Notes: generated by a model from the sequence alone, not told the origin. 64,000 nucleotides of DNA from Pedomonas sp051304405 (GCF_051304405.1 NZ_JBPPGG010000002.1:558001-622000), one strand, 5' to 3'. Counted from the stretch's first letter, positions 8,661 through 16,787 are shown. Program-made: numbers and translations.

Positions 8661-9632
8661 TCAGGCCGCCAGCGAGAGGAACGGCTGCGGGGCGGTCTGG
8701 GTCAGCACGATCGGGCGGCCGGGGGCGGCCTTGTAGATCTCGCCATCCAGCAGCACGGCCGGGTCGCGGCCTTCGATGAGGATTTCCGAGCCGCCGTCCA
8801 GATGCAGGCCCGGCGTCTCCTCCACCTCCTTCGAGCGCAGGATCAGCATGGAGATGGCCGTGCGCAGAATGCTCATGCGGCGCTGCTCCAGGCAGATCAT
8901 CTTGAGGGAATCCTTGGCGGCCTGTTCCTTGGGCCGCACGCCCAGCAGCAGCTTCTCAAGCGTCGTCACCAGCAGGATGAAGAACCGTCCCTCGTAGGTG
9001 CCGATGCCGCGCACGGTGACGCGCAGCGGCTCGGACCGGATCGGCGACAGGCGCGACTTGCCGCCGATGATCACGCCGACCAGCGTCGCCACCGCCGCGA
9101 GGAAGTGGGAGATCTTGTTGGACAGGCCCAGCGGATAGATGCGGTTACGGCAGAACAGCAGCGCGCTGAGCAGGCCCGCCGCGCCCAGGAACATGCCGAG
9201 CACCGGGCGGTTGCCCCGCCCGTCCGACAGGGCAATGAGCCGGCGCTCCACCACATGGGCCGACAGGTCGCCGTGGGCGATCTCCACGATCCGGCGCAGT
9301 GCCTGGAGCGGATCGCCCGAGGCGCCCAGATCGGCGGCGATCAGGTTGGTCTTGCCGTTGGGCAGCACCGCCACCGGCGGCATGGTGTCACCGAACGGCC
9401 GGGCATGGTACAGCTCCGTGAGCGCGGCCTGGACGGTGCCATCTCCGCCGTTGATGACCAGCACCGCCGGCTTGACCGAGGCAATGAGCTTGAGCGCCTC
9501 CGGGATCTCGTTGATGTCGCTCAGCTCGACGTGGAACAGATTGGGGCACGTCGCCACCAGCTCCCGGATACGCGGGAGGAGATCCTTGTTCCTGGTCGAC
9601 AGAGGGTTGGACAGCAGCGCAACCAGTGACAT
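8661..9632 (-). CDS. Diacylglycerol/sphingoid-base kinase family protein, candidate ceramide kinase
   Basis: A 323-residue protein with the DAGK catalytic signature VINGGDGTVQAAL (Asn61-Thr66), the substrate-loop strand VLPNGKTNLIAADLGA and the C-terminal family motif LDGEIYKA. Members phosphorylate diacylglycerol, sphingosine or ceramide using ATP. In Caulobacter a member in the spt locus (CpgB) phosphorylates ceramide en route to ceramide phosphoglycerate, and the same role is inferred here. The start lies 3 bases after the stop of the upstream DUF2141 gene, so the two are cotranscribed. A lipid kinase beside a CTP-transferase-like gene suggests successive phosphorylation and activation. 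Confidence 0.75.
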   Translation of the reverse strand: MSLVALLSNPLSTRNKDLLPRIRELVATCPNLFHVELSDINEIPEALKLIASVKPAVLVINGGDGTVQAALTELYHARPFGDTMPPVAVLPNGKTNLIAADLGASGDPLQALRRIVEIAHGDLSAHVVERRLIALSDGRGNRPVLGMFLGAAGLLSALLFCRNRIYPLGLSNKISHFLAAVATLVGVIIGGKSRLSPIRSEPLRVTVRGIGTYEGRFFILLVTTLEKLLLGVRPKEQAAKDSLKMICLEQRRMSILRTAISMLILRSKEVEETPGLHLDGGSEILIEGRDPAVLLDGEIYKAAPGRPIVLTQTAPQPFLSLAA

Positions 9633-9635
9633 GAA

Positions 9636-10184
9636 TCACTCCGATTTCCGAATCGGCCCAACGTTGAGGCCGGAGACATAGTTGAGAACGATGCGCATCA
9701 CACCGACAGCCTGCGGCGCGGCAAAGGCCACTTCGCCGGGCTTGGGTTTGGAGAACTTCAGCTTGGGATTGTTGGAGACGCCAAAGCCGTCGCTCCACAG
9801 GTCGGTCTTGCCGTCCATATCCCGGTCATGGAGAACGGAAATCGCATAGCGGGCATGGCCGCCGGGCAGCGGGACGCACACGGTCATGTCGCCCGAGGAC
9901 GAAACCGGCACGTCAAACTTGACCAAGTACTTGCCGGACTTGAGAAAATCGTCTCCCTCGCCGTTGAAGGCCTTGATGCGGAGCTGACCTTCGCGGTCCT
10001 TGAAACCGGTGATGGTGAGCTGCACCGCCGGGTCCGTTGCGCCCGGGGCGCACCGTTCCGCATGCGGCCCGAGACTGGCCGCCGCGTGGGCTGAGGCCAC
10101 CGGCGCAGCCGCAGACACAGCCGCAACCGCCGCCGCAAACACGGCCAGGGCGGAGACAGGCGCTTTCGGGCAGCGATTTTTCAT
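9636..10184 (-). CDS. Secreted DUF2141-like protein
   Basis: 182 residues from the ATG at 10184, which has an AGAGG-type ribosome-binding site. The first ~30 residues are a signal peptide ending near VASAHAAAS. The mature part has the DUF2141 pattern: LTITGFKDREGQLRIKAF, then VSSSGDMTVCVPLPGG, then YAISVLHDRDMDGKTD with an acidic metal-like loop, and FGVSNNPK. The biochemical role of the family is unknown to me. It forms an operon with the lipid kinase (3-base gap) and is divergent from lptF, so it may be a periplasmic component of sphingolipid modification or transport. Confidence 0.7.
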   Translation of the reverse strand: MKNRCPKAPVSALAVFAAAVAAVSAAAPVASAHAAASLGPHAERCAPGATDPAVQLTITGFKDREGQLRIKAFNGEGDDFLKSGKYLVKFDVPVSSSGDMTVCVPLPGGHARYAISVLHDRDMDGKTDLWSDGFGVSNNPKLKFSKPKPGEVAFAAPQAVGVMRIVLNYVSGLNVGPIRKSE

Positions 10185-10281
10185 GTGACCTCTTCCCTTC
10201 CGCGAGCTATACCGAGCCCACAACTATTCTCTGTGGGGGTCGTTCGCGGCCAAAGTTTGACCAATCGGCGACAATACCGCG

Positions 10282-11487
10282 ATGATCAACCACCTTGACC
10301 GTTATATCTCCCGGCTGATTTTCGTTCCGCTGATCGCGACTCTTCTGGTTTCGGCCCTGCTTCTGCTGCTGGACAAGATGCTGCGCCTGTTCACTTTCGT
10401 CATTGACGAAGGCGGGCCCGTCACCGTGGTCTGGCAGATGCTGGGAAACCTTATTCCCCAGTATCTTGCCCTCGGCATTCCCATCGGCCTGCTGCTCAGC
10501 GTCATCCTGTCCTTCCGGAAACTTGCTGTTGGCAACGAGATGGACGCCATCACCTCCTCGGGCGTGTCGCACCTGCGGCTGCTGGTGGTGCCGTTCCTGC
10601 TTGCCGGGCTGCTGGCGTTCGTGACCCTGTGGCTGGTGGGCTTCATCCAGCCCTACAGCCGCTATGCCTACGAGGGGTTGCGTTTCGAGCTGCGCTCGGG
10701 CGCGCTGGGAGCCAGCATCAAGGTCGGGGAGTTCGCCCACCTCGGCAAGAAGCTGACCCTGCGGATCGAGGAGTCGCGGGAGGGCGGCCGGGTGCTCTCG
10801 GGCATCTTCGTGCATGCGGAGGACAAGGACGGCTCCATTCTGACCGTCACCGCCGACCGGGGCACCTTCCTCGCGACGGACGACCCCAACATCGTGCTGT
10901 TCCGCCTGTTCAATGGCGAGCTGGTGCTGCGCGGCAAAGACTCCTCCACCCAGCGGCTGCTCCAGTTCGACCAGCACGACCTCCCGGTGGACCTGCCGGA
11001 GTTCGAAGCCTTCCGCGCGCGCGGCAACGAGTATCTGGAGCTGACGCTGCCGGAGCTGCTCATTACCCAGAACGATGAAAACAAGACGCCCAAGGCCAAG
11101 CTGGAAGCCAGCGCCAACTTCCATCGCCGCCTCGTTCAGGTGGCGGTGCTGTTCGTCATCCCGTTCCTCGGCATGGGCCTTGCCATACCGCCCAAGCGCA
11201 ACACCTCGGCGCTGGGCGTGTTCGCCGGCATCGTCATTCTGGTCGTCTACAACGAGATTTCCGAGTTCTGCGAGAAGCTCAGCAGTGACGGGGTGGCGCC
11301 CGCCGCCGTGCTGCAATGGGTTCCCTTTGCGGTGTTTGCGCTTTACAGCGTCTGGCTGTTCCGCCAAGTGGCATACCGGGTCGGCGAGCCGCCGATCGGG
11401 CGGATCATCCGTACCGGCGAGACACTAACGAAACAGATGAAGCGCCTCATCACCCCATTCCGCCGGCGCCGGAAATTGGCTCATTGA
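10282..11487 (+). CDS. lptF: LptF/LptG (YjgP/YjgQ) family permease, first of pair
   Basis: 401 residues with the family layout: transmembrane segments near 12-35, 55-80 and 95-120, a periplasmic beta-jellyroll domain at about 130-270, and three further membrane segments at about 290-375. The opening DRYISRLIFVPLIATLL and PQYLALGIPIGLLLSVI are typical. LptF and LptG form the inner-membrane part of the LptB2FG exporter, which passes lipopolysaccharide to LptC. Located inside the sphingolipid locus, this pair may instead, or also, export sphingolipids; that is inference. It is divergent from the DUF2141/kinase operon with about 97 bases of shared control region. Confidence 0.85.
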   Translation: MINHLDRYISRLIFVPLIATLLVSALLLLLDKMLRLFTFVIDEGGPVTVVWQMLGNLIPQYLALGIPIGLLLSVILSFRKLAVGNEMDAITSSGVSHLRLLVVPFLLAGLLAFVTLWLVGFIQPYSRYAYEGLRFELRSGALGASIKVGEFAHLGKKLTLRIEESREGGRVLSGIFVHAEDKDGSILTVTADRGTFLATDDPNIVLFRLFNGELVLRGKDSSTQRLLQFDQHDLPVDLPEFEAFRARGNEYLELTLPELLITQNDENKTPKAKLEASANFHRRLVQVAVLFVIPFLGMGLAIPPKRNTSALGVFAGIVILVVYNEISEFCEKLSSDGVAPAAVLQWVPFAVFALYSVWLFRQVAYRVGEPPIGRIIRTGETLTKQMKRLITPFRRRRKLAH

Positions 11488-11500
11488 CGGGCAAGAGACC

Positions 11501-12595
11501 ATGCGGCTGTTCCCTTCCTCAACGCTTGCACGCTACCTCGGCCAGATGTTCGTCGTTCGGGTGCTGGCGTTCCTCATTGGCCTTGTCATGGTGCTGCAAA
11601 CGCTGGATCTGCTGTCGGAATCGGACAAGATCCTGGCGGTGGACGGCAATGGCTACGGGGCGCTGGCGCACTACGTGAGCCTGCGCATGCCCCAGCTCAT
11701 CTCCCAGTTCCTGCCCTTCTCGGTGCTGCTGGGCACGCTCGTCACCCTGGCGACACTCAACCAGAACAGCGAAGTCGTGGTGATGCGCGCGGCGGGCATC
11801 TCCGCCCATCAGGTGCTGATGCCGCTGGTGGCCGCCGCAGGGCTGATCAGCGCCGGCCACTTCCTGTTCAACGAGACGGTTGTGGTGCAGTCCACCGCCC
11901 GGCTTCAGGCATGGGAGCGGGTGGACTATGCCCCGCGCAGCGTGATCCAGCCCCCGGAGGGCCAGGAGATCTGGGTGGCGGATGGCGACACCATCATCCA
12001 CGCCCGCGAGGCCATTCAGCGGCAGGGCCAGCTGATCCTCCCCGGCTTCGAGCTGTTCGAGCGGCAGGAGGGCAGCCACCTGCGCCGCATCACCACCGCC
12101 GAGAAGGCCGTTTACGCCAACGGCGCATGGACGCTCCACAGCGTCCGGGTCTACAGCCCGACCGGCGAGCCGGCCACCGCACAGGATACCCTGCCCTGGC
12201 GCACCAACGTGCAGACCGACCGCTTCCTTGCCGTGGCGGTTGACCCGGCCACCGTCTCCTACACGCGGCTGCGGCAGGCCATCCGGGAACTGTCGGAAGG
12301 CGGCCGCCCGACCGAGAGCCTGGTCGCCTCGCTCTACCACAAGATCTCAGGGCCCTTCTCCTCCATGCTGATGCCGCTGCTGGCCGCTGTCAGCGCCTTC
12401 GGCGTCGTGCGCTCGGGCAAGCTGTTCGTGCGGATCGTCATCGGCATGGCGCTGGGCTTTGGCTATTTCGTCGCGGACAACTTCATGCTGGCCATGGGAC
12501 AGTTCGGCTCCGTACCGCCGTTTCTGGCGGCCTGGGCGGCGCCGCTGCTTTTCCTGTGCATCGGTGAGAGCGTTCTGTTTCGAACGGAAGAATGA
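11501..12595 (+). CDS. lptG: LptF/LptG (YjgP/YjgQ) family permease, second of pair
   Basis: 364 residues. It starts 13 bases after the lptF stop and has the same six-helix plus periplasmic-domain plan, with LARYLGQMFVVRVLAFLIGLV at the start, ISQFLPFSVLLGTLVTLATLNQNSE in the second helix region and a C-terminal LGFGYFVADNFMLAMG helix. Its stop overlaps the start of the flippase gene (ATGA at 12592), so at least lptF-lptG-flippase are coupled. No lptB or lptC lies in the window. Confidence 0.85.
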   Translation: MRLFPSSTLARYLGQMFVVRVLAFLIGLVMVLQTLDLLSESDKILAVDGNGYGALAHYVSLRMPQLISQFLPFSVLLGTLVTLATLNQNSEVVVMRAAGISAHQVLMPLVAAAGLISAGHFLFNETVVVQSTARLQAWERVDYAPRSVIQPPEGQEIWVADGDTIIHAREAIQRQGQLILPGFELFERQEGSHLRRITTAEKAVYANGAWTLHSVRVYSPTGEPATAQDTLPWRTNVQTDRFLAVAVDPATVSYTRLRQAIRELSEGGRPTESLVASLYHKISGPFSSMLMPLLAAVSAFGVVRSGKLFVRIVIGMALGFGYFVADNFMLAMGQFGSVPPFLAAWAAPLLFLCIGESVLFRTEE

Positions 12596-14148
12596 CACCG
12601 TCTCCCATGCAGGACGAACCCGTCGAAATCGAGCGCAAGCCCGTCACCGAGGGCGAGGTGGCGCGTGGCGCGGCCACGGCCCTGCTCGCCCGCTTCAGCG
12701 CCGTGATCGAGCTGATCAGCCAGCCCGCCTACACCTGGCTGTTCTCGGTGGCCACCTACGGCGTCTACACGGTGCTGTGGGCCGCCGTGAACATCATCTC
12801 CAACATCTTCGACCTGGCGATGACCAGCGTGCTGCAGCGCGTGGTGCCCCAGGCCCGCAACGAGGAAGAAGCCCACGCGGCGGTCAAGGTCGCCATTCTG
12901 GTCATCCTCGCCACCACCGTGCCGCTGGCCACGCTCGGGTCCCTCACCGCGCCCTGGCTGGCCAAGGTGGTGAACGCCTCGCCGAGGGACCAGGAAACGC
13001 TGGCGCTCGCCATTGGCCTGTTCGCCTGGGCACTGCCGCTGTGGACCTTCATGGAGGTGGCCGGCTCCGCCATGCGGGCGCGGCGCGCCTTCGGGCCGGA
13101 GATCCGCCTCAAGGTGTTCTACGAGCAGGCAAGCCGCCTCGCCTTCGCCTTCCTGTGCTTCGGCATCGGCATGCGTAGCCTCGGGCTGGTGGTGGCGCAT
13201 CTGGCCTCGCTGCTGTTCATCTCGGCCCTGTCGCTGCGCCTGCTCGGCCGCTACTACGACCTGAAGCTGGTGCTGCGCGCCCGCGTGCCGCAGGGCATGG
13301 TGCACGAAATGCTCACCTACGGGCTGGCGGTGCTGCCGGGGAACATCCTGAAGCGCTGCTATTCGGACCTGCCGCCCATCCTCCTGAACCTGATGCTGCC
13401 GGGCGTTCAGGGCGCAACGGCGGCGGCGCTGTTCGGCATTGCCCGCAAGGTTGCCAGCGTCATGCAGATGGTGAAGCTCAGCTTCGGCTATGTGATGGCC
13501 CCGCTGGCCTCGGCCCAGAAGGCCGCCATCGATTCCAAGGCGGTCGAGCCGCTCTACGGCTTTGCCACCCGGCTCGCCATTGCCGGCATCCTGCCGCTGC
13601 TCGCCGCCGTCATCGGCCTTTCGCAGGAGATCCTGCTGCTGTTCGCCCCCGAGGCGCGGGCGGCCCTCTCCCTCGTCATCGTGCTGTCGGTCGGACGCAC
13701 CGTCGAGGCCCTGCTCGGGCCGAGCAGCGCCATTCTGGAAGTGATCGGCCAGCGGCGGCTCATGCTGTGGAACAGCGCCGCCGGGCTCGTCAGCTGGCTG
13801 GTGCTGGCGTTCCTGCTGACCCCGCGGTTTGGCGCCATGGGCATGGCCATTTCCGTCTCGATATCGCTCAACCTCGTCGCGTTGCTGGCGTTGCTGCAAC
13901 TCTACTGGTCGAACCGGCTGCACCCGTTCCAGCCGCCGTTCTGGCGCACCCTGTCGGTGAGCCTCTTGGCCGCCCTTCTGGTGCTGGCCAGCGAGGCGGC
14001 GGTGAGCCACTGGTCCGAACCGCTGGGCGCGGTGGTGGCGGTGGCGATGTTCGCGGCGAGTTTCTGGCTGTCGCTGCGGTTCGGCCTCTGCCAGCCGGAC
14101 CGGGCCGCGCTGGGCCGCTTCGCCAGATGGATGCGGATCAAGGTGTAA
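12592..14148 (+). CDS. MOP-superfamily (oligosaccharide flippase-like) membrane protein
   Basis: A 518-residue, strongly hydrophobic protein with about 12-14 predicted membrane segments. It resembles Wzx/RfbX-type lipopolysaccharide biosynthesis flippases: an N-terminal segment around YTWLFSVATYGVYTVLWAAVN and a repeated half with an EILLLFAPEARAALSLV pattern. Such proteins flip lipid-linked sugars across the inner membrane. It overlaps lptG by 4 bases and sits upstream of the ceramide-synthase-like gene, so a (glyco)sphingolipid or its precursor is a plausible substrate. MATE-type small-molecule export cannot be ruled out from sequence. Confidence 0.75.
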   Translation: MTPSPMQDEPVEIERKPVTEGEVARGAATALLARFSAVIELISQPAYTWLFSVATYGVYTVLWAAVNIISNIFDLAMTSVLQRVVPQARNEEEAHAAVKVAILVILATTVPLATLGSLTAPWLAKVVNASPRDQETLALAIGLFAWALPLWTFMEVAGSAMRARRAFGPEIRLKVFYEQASRLAFAFLCFGIGMRSLGLVVAHLASLLFISALSLRLLGRYYDLKLVLRARVPQGMVHEMLTYGLAVLPGNILKRCYSDLPPILLNLMLPGVQGATAAALFGIARKVASVMQMVKLSFGYVMAPLASAQKAAIDSKAVEPLYGFATRLAIAGILPLLAAVIGLSQEILLLFAPEARAALSLVIVLSVGRTVEALLGPSSAILEVIGQRRLMLWNSAAGLVSWLVLAFLLTPRFGAMGMAISVSISLNLVALLALLQLYWSNRLHPFQPPFWRTLSVSLLAALLVLASEAAVSHWSEPLGAVVAVAMFAASFWLSLRFGLCQPDRAALGRFARWMRIKV

Positions 14149-14269
14149 GTCTCTGGCAAACCGGCTCTCCCGGTCGCCAATCCCGCCGCCAGGCGGTCAT
14201 TTCCGGCCCCAAATATGCCATAGTATTGGACCATCGGACATCCGAACGCCCTTTCAGGAGTGACCCCGC

Positions 14270-15424
14270 GTGCTGACCACCGCCTCGACTCTCCACATCC
14301 GCCCGGTTGACTCGCGCGCCGATCTCGACACCTTCGTGCGCCTGCCCTGGTCGCTCTACCGCGACGATCCCAACTGGGTGCCGCCCCTCCTCAGCGAGGT
14401 GAAGGGGCTGCTCTCCGAGAAGTCCAACCCCTATTTCGGCCACGCCAAGGCCCGCTACTGGCTGGCGCTGCGCGACGGCAAGCCGGTGGGCCGCATTTCC
14501 GCCCAGATCGACACGCTGGTGCAGCAGCACATGGGGCAAGGCATCGGCCAGTGGGGGATGTTCGAGTGCGAGAACAACCCGGAAACCGCCGCCCGCCTGT
14601 TCGAGGCCGCCGAAGGCTGGCTGAGGGCCGGCGGCATGACCCGCGCCATGGGCCCGTTCAGCCTCTCCATCTGGGATGAGCCCGGCCTCCTCATCGACGG
14701 CTTCCAGCATCCGCCGCTGCTGATGACGCCGCATCACCTGCCCTACTATGCCGGGCTGGTGGAAGCCCAGGGCTACACCAAGGTGAAGGACCTCTACGCC
14801 TACGACCTTGATATCACCGTGGGCTTTCCCGAGCGCATCCAGCGCATCGTGGCGGCGGGCGACAAGAACCCGCGCATCCGCATCCGCAAGGCCGACCCCT
14901 CCCGCTTCGAGGAGGAGGTGCGGCTGGTGCTGGAGATCCTGAACGATGCGTGGTCGGACAACTGGGGCTTCATCCCCCTGACCGAGGCCGAAATCGCCTA
15001 CGCCGCCAAGAAGATGAAGCCACTGGTGAAGCCGGATCTGGTGCGCGTCTGCGAGTTCGATGGCAAGCCCGCCGCCTTCATGCTCACCCTGCCGGACCTG
15101 AACGAGCTGCAACGCGACCTGAACGGCCGCCTGTTCCCCTTCGGCTGGGCCAAGCTGCTGTGGCGTCTGCGCGGCACCCCGTTCACCCAGCGCGTCCGCG
15201 TGCCGCTGATGGGCGTCCGCAAGGAGCATCAGGCCAGCCGCAACGGCGCGCTGATGGCCATGATGCTGATCGAGCACATCCGGCGCGATGCGGTGGGCGT
15301 CTACTCCAACCGGGGTGAGCTGTCCTGGATTCTGGAGGACAACCTGCCGATGCGGAATATCCTCGAGAACATCGGCTGCTTCATCTACAAAACCTACCGA
15401 ATTTATGACAAGTCATTGATCTGA
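14270..15424 (+). CDS. bcerS: GNAT-fold acyltransferase, candidate bacterial ceramide synthase
   Basis: 384 residues from GTG at 14270 (CAGGAG 9-10 bases upstream). It has two GNAT-like halves: HIRPVDSRADLDTFVRLPWSLYRDDPNWVPPL at the N terminus (quoted in two parts, about 10-40), then GPFSLSIWDEPGLL, and a C-terminal half with ILNDAWSDNWGFIPLTEAE, EHQASRNGAL and WILEDNLPMRNI. The gene identified as bacterial ceramide synthase in Caulobacter (CCNA_01212) belongs to this otherwise poorly annotated 'N-acetyltransferase' family and also neighbours spt. I infer N-acylation of the sphingoid base. A 120-base gap from the flippase gene leaves room for its own promoter. Confidence 0.72.
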   Translation: MLTTASTLHIRPVDSRADLDTFVRLPWSLYRDDPNWVPPLLSEVKGLLSEKSNPYFGHAKARYWLALRDGKPVGRISAQIDTLVQQHMGQGIGQWGMFECENNPETAARLFEAAEGWLRAGGMTRAMGPFSLSIWDEPGLLIDGFQHPPLLMTPHHLPYYAGLVEAQGYTKVKDLYAYDLDITVGFPERIQRIVAAGDKNPRIRIRKADPSRFEEEVRLVLEILNDAWSDNWGFIPLTEAEIAYAAKKMKPLVKPDLVRVCEFDGKPAAFMLTLPDLNELQRDLNGRLFPFGWAKLLWRLRGTPFTQRVRVPLMGVRKEHQASRNGALMAMMLIEHIRRDAVGVYSNRGELSWILEDNLPMRNILENIGCFIYKTYRIYDKSLI

Positions 15425-15432
15425 CAGTAAGG

Positions 15433-16155
15433 ATGGACGTGTCCCCTCCCCCGTCGGCCCCCGAGAAGCAGCGCCCTGGTCTGCGCCAGCGGCTGCGGAC
15501 CTATTTCCTCACCGGCATTGTCGTGGCAGCGCCGGTGCTCATTACGGTCTATCTGATCGTCAGCGTCATCGGCGCGATCGACGAGCTGGTGACGCCGCTG
15601 CTGCCGCCCGAAGTGCGCCGCGTCGGCGTGCCGGGCATCGGCCTGCTGGTGGTGGTCTCCGGCCTTACCCTGCTGGGCGCCGTCGCCGCCAACGTCATCG
15701 GCAAGTGGCTGCTGCGGATGTGGGAGTACATGCTCAACCACACGCCGGTGATCCGGGCGATCTACCGGCCGGTCAAGCAGGTGTTCGAGACGGTCATCGG
15801 CCCGGGCGGCATGTCCTTCCGCGAGGTGGTGCTGGTGGAATACCCGGCCGAGGGCCGCTGGGTGACCGGTTTTGTCGCCGCCGTCGCCCCCCACGACATC
15901 GCCGAGCACGTGCGCCGCGACACGGGCTGCGCCGAAACCGAGGAGGTGGTCAGCGTCTACGTGCCGACCGCACCCAACCTCTACGCCGGGTTCGTGGTGT
16001 TCCAGCCGCGCTCGCGCCTGCGCACCCTCGACATGACGGTGGAGGAAGGCATCAAGCTGGTGGTCTCCTTCGGCATCGCCGGCCAGAGCGACAAGGCCAA
16101 GGGCGAGAAGGGAAAGGCCAGACGGGTCAAGGCCGCGCGGCCGGACGTCAACTAG
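15433..16155 (+). CDS. DUF502 family membrane protein
   Basis: 240 residues with two membrane helices (about 18-42 and 62-85) followed by the DUF502 signature HTPVIRAIYRPVKQVFETV and a soluble C-terminal domain. The tail is basic (KAKGEKGKARRVKAARP). It starts 8 bases after the candidate ceramide synthase, so the two are cotranscribed. The family function is not known to me; the position suggests a membrane accessory for sphingolipid handling. The 3' end overlaps the convergent HTH gene by 8 bases. Confidence 0.75.
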   Translation: MDVSPPPSAPEKQRPGLRQRLRTYFLTGIVVAAPVLITVYLIVSVIGAIDELVTPLLPPEVRRVGVPGIGLLVVVSGLTLLGAVAANVIGKWLLRMWEYMLNHTPVIRAIYRPVKQVFETVIGPGGMSFREVVLVEYPAEGRWVTGFVAAVAPHDIAEHVRRDTGCAETEEVVSVYVPTAPNLYAGFVVFQPRSRLRTLDMTVEEGIKLVVSFGIAGQSDKAKGEKGKARRVKAARPDVN

Positions 16156-16426
16156 GCCGTACAGTCTCAGCGGCGGGCCCCGCCCGCGCCGCCCGGGCAT
16201 CTTCCCACAGCCGGTCCAGCACCTCCTGCGGGGCCTCGGCGATAAAACGGAAGGCGAGAGCTGTGCGCGCATCGATCGGCACATCTCCCGCCTCCCATCG
16301 CTGGACACTCCTGGTATCCACACCAAACAGAAGAGCAAGCCGTTCCTGCGTCAGCTTGAGCGTGCCCTGAAGCCTGCGCCCCTTGCGTATGGCGCGCGCT
16401 TCTGCCCCGCTTAGTCTGTTCAGCAT
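16148..16426 (-). CDS. Small XRE/YiaG-type helix-turn-helix regulator
   Basis: A 92-residue protein. Residues about 8-60 form a Cro/CI-type HTH: LTQERLALLFGVDTRSVQRWEAG, with the recognition helix at SVQRWE. The rest is a short acidic-basic tail with no effector domain. A GGGGGA ribosome-binding site lies 6 bases before the ATG. It converges on the DUF502 gene with an 8-base overlap. Upstream there are a hairpin and a perfect 22-bp palindrome suited to dimer binding, so autoregulation or control of a nearby operon is likely. No toxin partner is adjacent, so a toxin-antitoxin role is not supported. Confidence 0.75.
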   Translation of the reverse strand: MLNRLSGAEARAIRKGRRLQGTLKLTQERLALLFGVDTRSVQRWEAGDVPIDARTALAFRFIAEAPQEVLDRLWEDARAARAGPAAETVRPS

Positions 16427-16446
16427 GCGTTTTCCCCCTTGGTCAT

Positions 16447-16474
16447 CCCCGGGAAGAGCGGTATCTTCCCGGGG
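16447..16474 (-). promoter_or_regulatory. Strong leader hairpin upstream of the HTH gene
   Basis: A perfect 11-bp stem (16447-16457 with 16464-16474) and 6-base loop lie 21 bases before the HTH start on the minus strand, between the likely promoter and the ribosome-binding site. There is no T run after it on that strand, so it is more likely a leader structure than a terminator. Confidence 0.55.
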
Positions 16475-16664
16475 CCTGACCTTATCTCCTGAGCCGGATC
16501 TTGATCGAAATCTCGATCCGGGTCAGGATGAAGGCCAGAAGGATCAGAGTGTCCAATTCTTGTCTCCTTCTGGACTCGACGGGAGAAATCCCGCCAATCG
16601 CCGGGTTGGTTCCGCCAGCCCGGCGATTTCGTATATAGGCCAAAAGGATTATGACGCCCACCGG

Positions 16665-16686
16665 AACACGACATTAATGTCGTGTT
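16665..16686. promoter_or_regulatory. Perfect 22-bp palindrome, candidate HTH operator
   Basis: Half-site AACACGACATT is followed at once by its exact reverse complement. It lies about 240 bases upstream of the HTH start and about 28 bases upstream (minus strand) of a TATATA sequence. A dyad this long and exact is expected for a homodimeric regulator. Binding by the adjacent HTH protein is inferred. Confidence 0.6.
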
Positions 16687-16739
16687 ATTAGGATCTGCTC
16701 TGTCCGAACTGCCGGATCCGGCCCGGCAGGTGCTCCCGC

Positions 16740-16787
16740 CTCAACCAGAGTGCACCTCAACCAGAGCGTACCTCAACCAGAGCGCAG
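16740..16787. repeat. 16-bp tandem repeat, three copies, across the recG 3' end
   Basis: Units begin at 16740, 16756 and 16772 and share CTCAACCAGAG followed by a variable pentamer. The third unit covers the recG stop codon (TCA at 16773-16775 on the plus strand), so the repeat looks like two extra copies of the last coding bases and stop. Confidence 0.85.

Larger units (their letters stand above)
16427..16772. other. 346-bp intergenic region upstream of the HTH gene
   Basis: It holds the HTH gene's leader hairpin, a TATATA box-like sequence at 16632-16637 (minus-strand reading), a 22-bp palindrome at 16665-16686 and a 16-bp tandem repeat running into the 3' end of recG. No protein-coding gene is supported here. 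Confidence 0.7.

Noticed and set aside
16383..16691. Plus-strand frame opposite the HTH gene
   Set aside because: Antisense to a clear HTH protein and crossing hairpin and operator sequence; no start signal.
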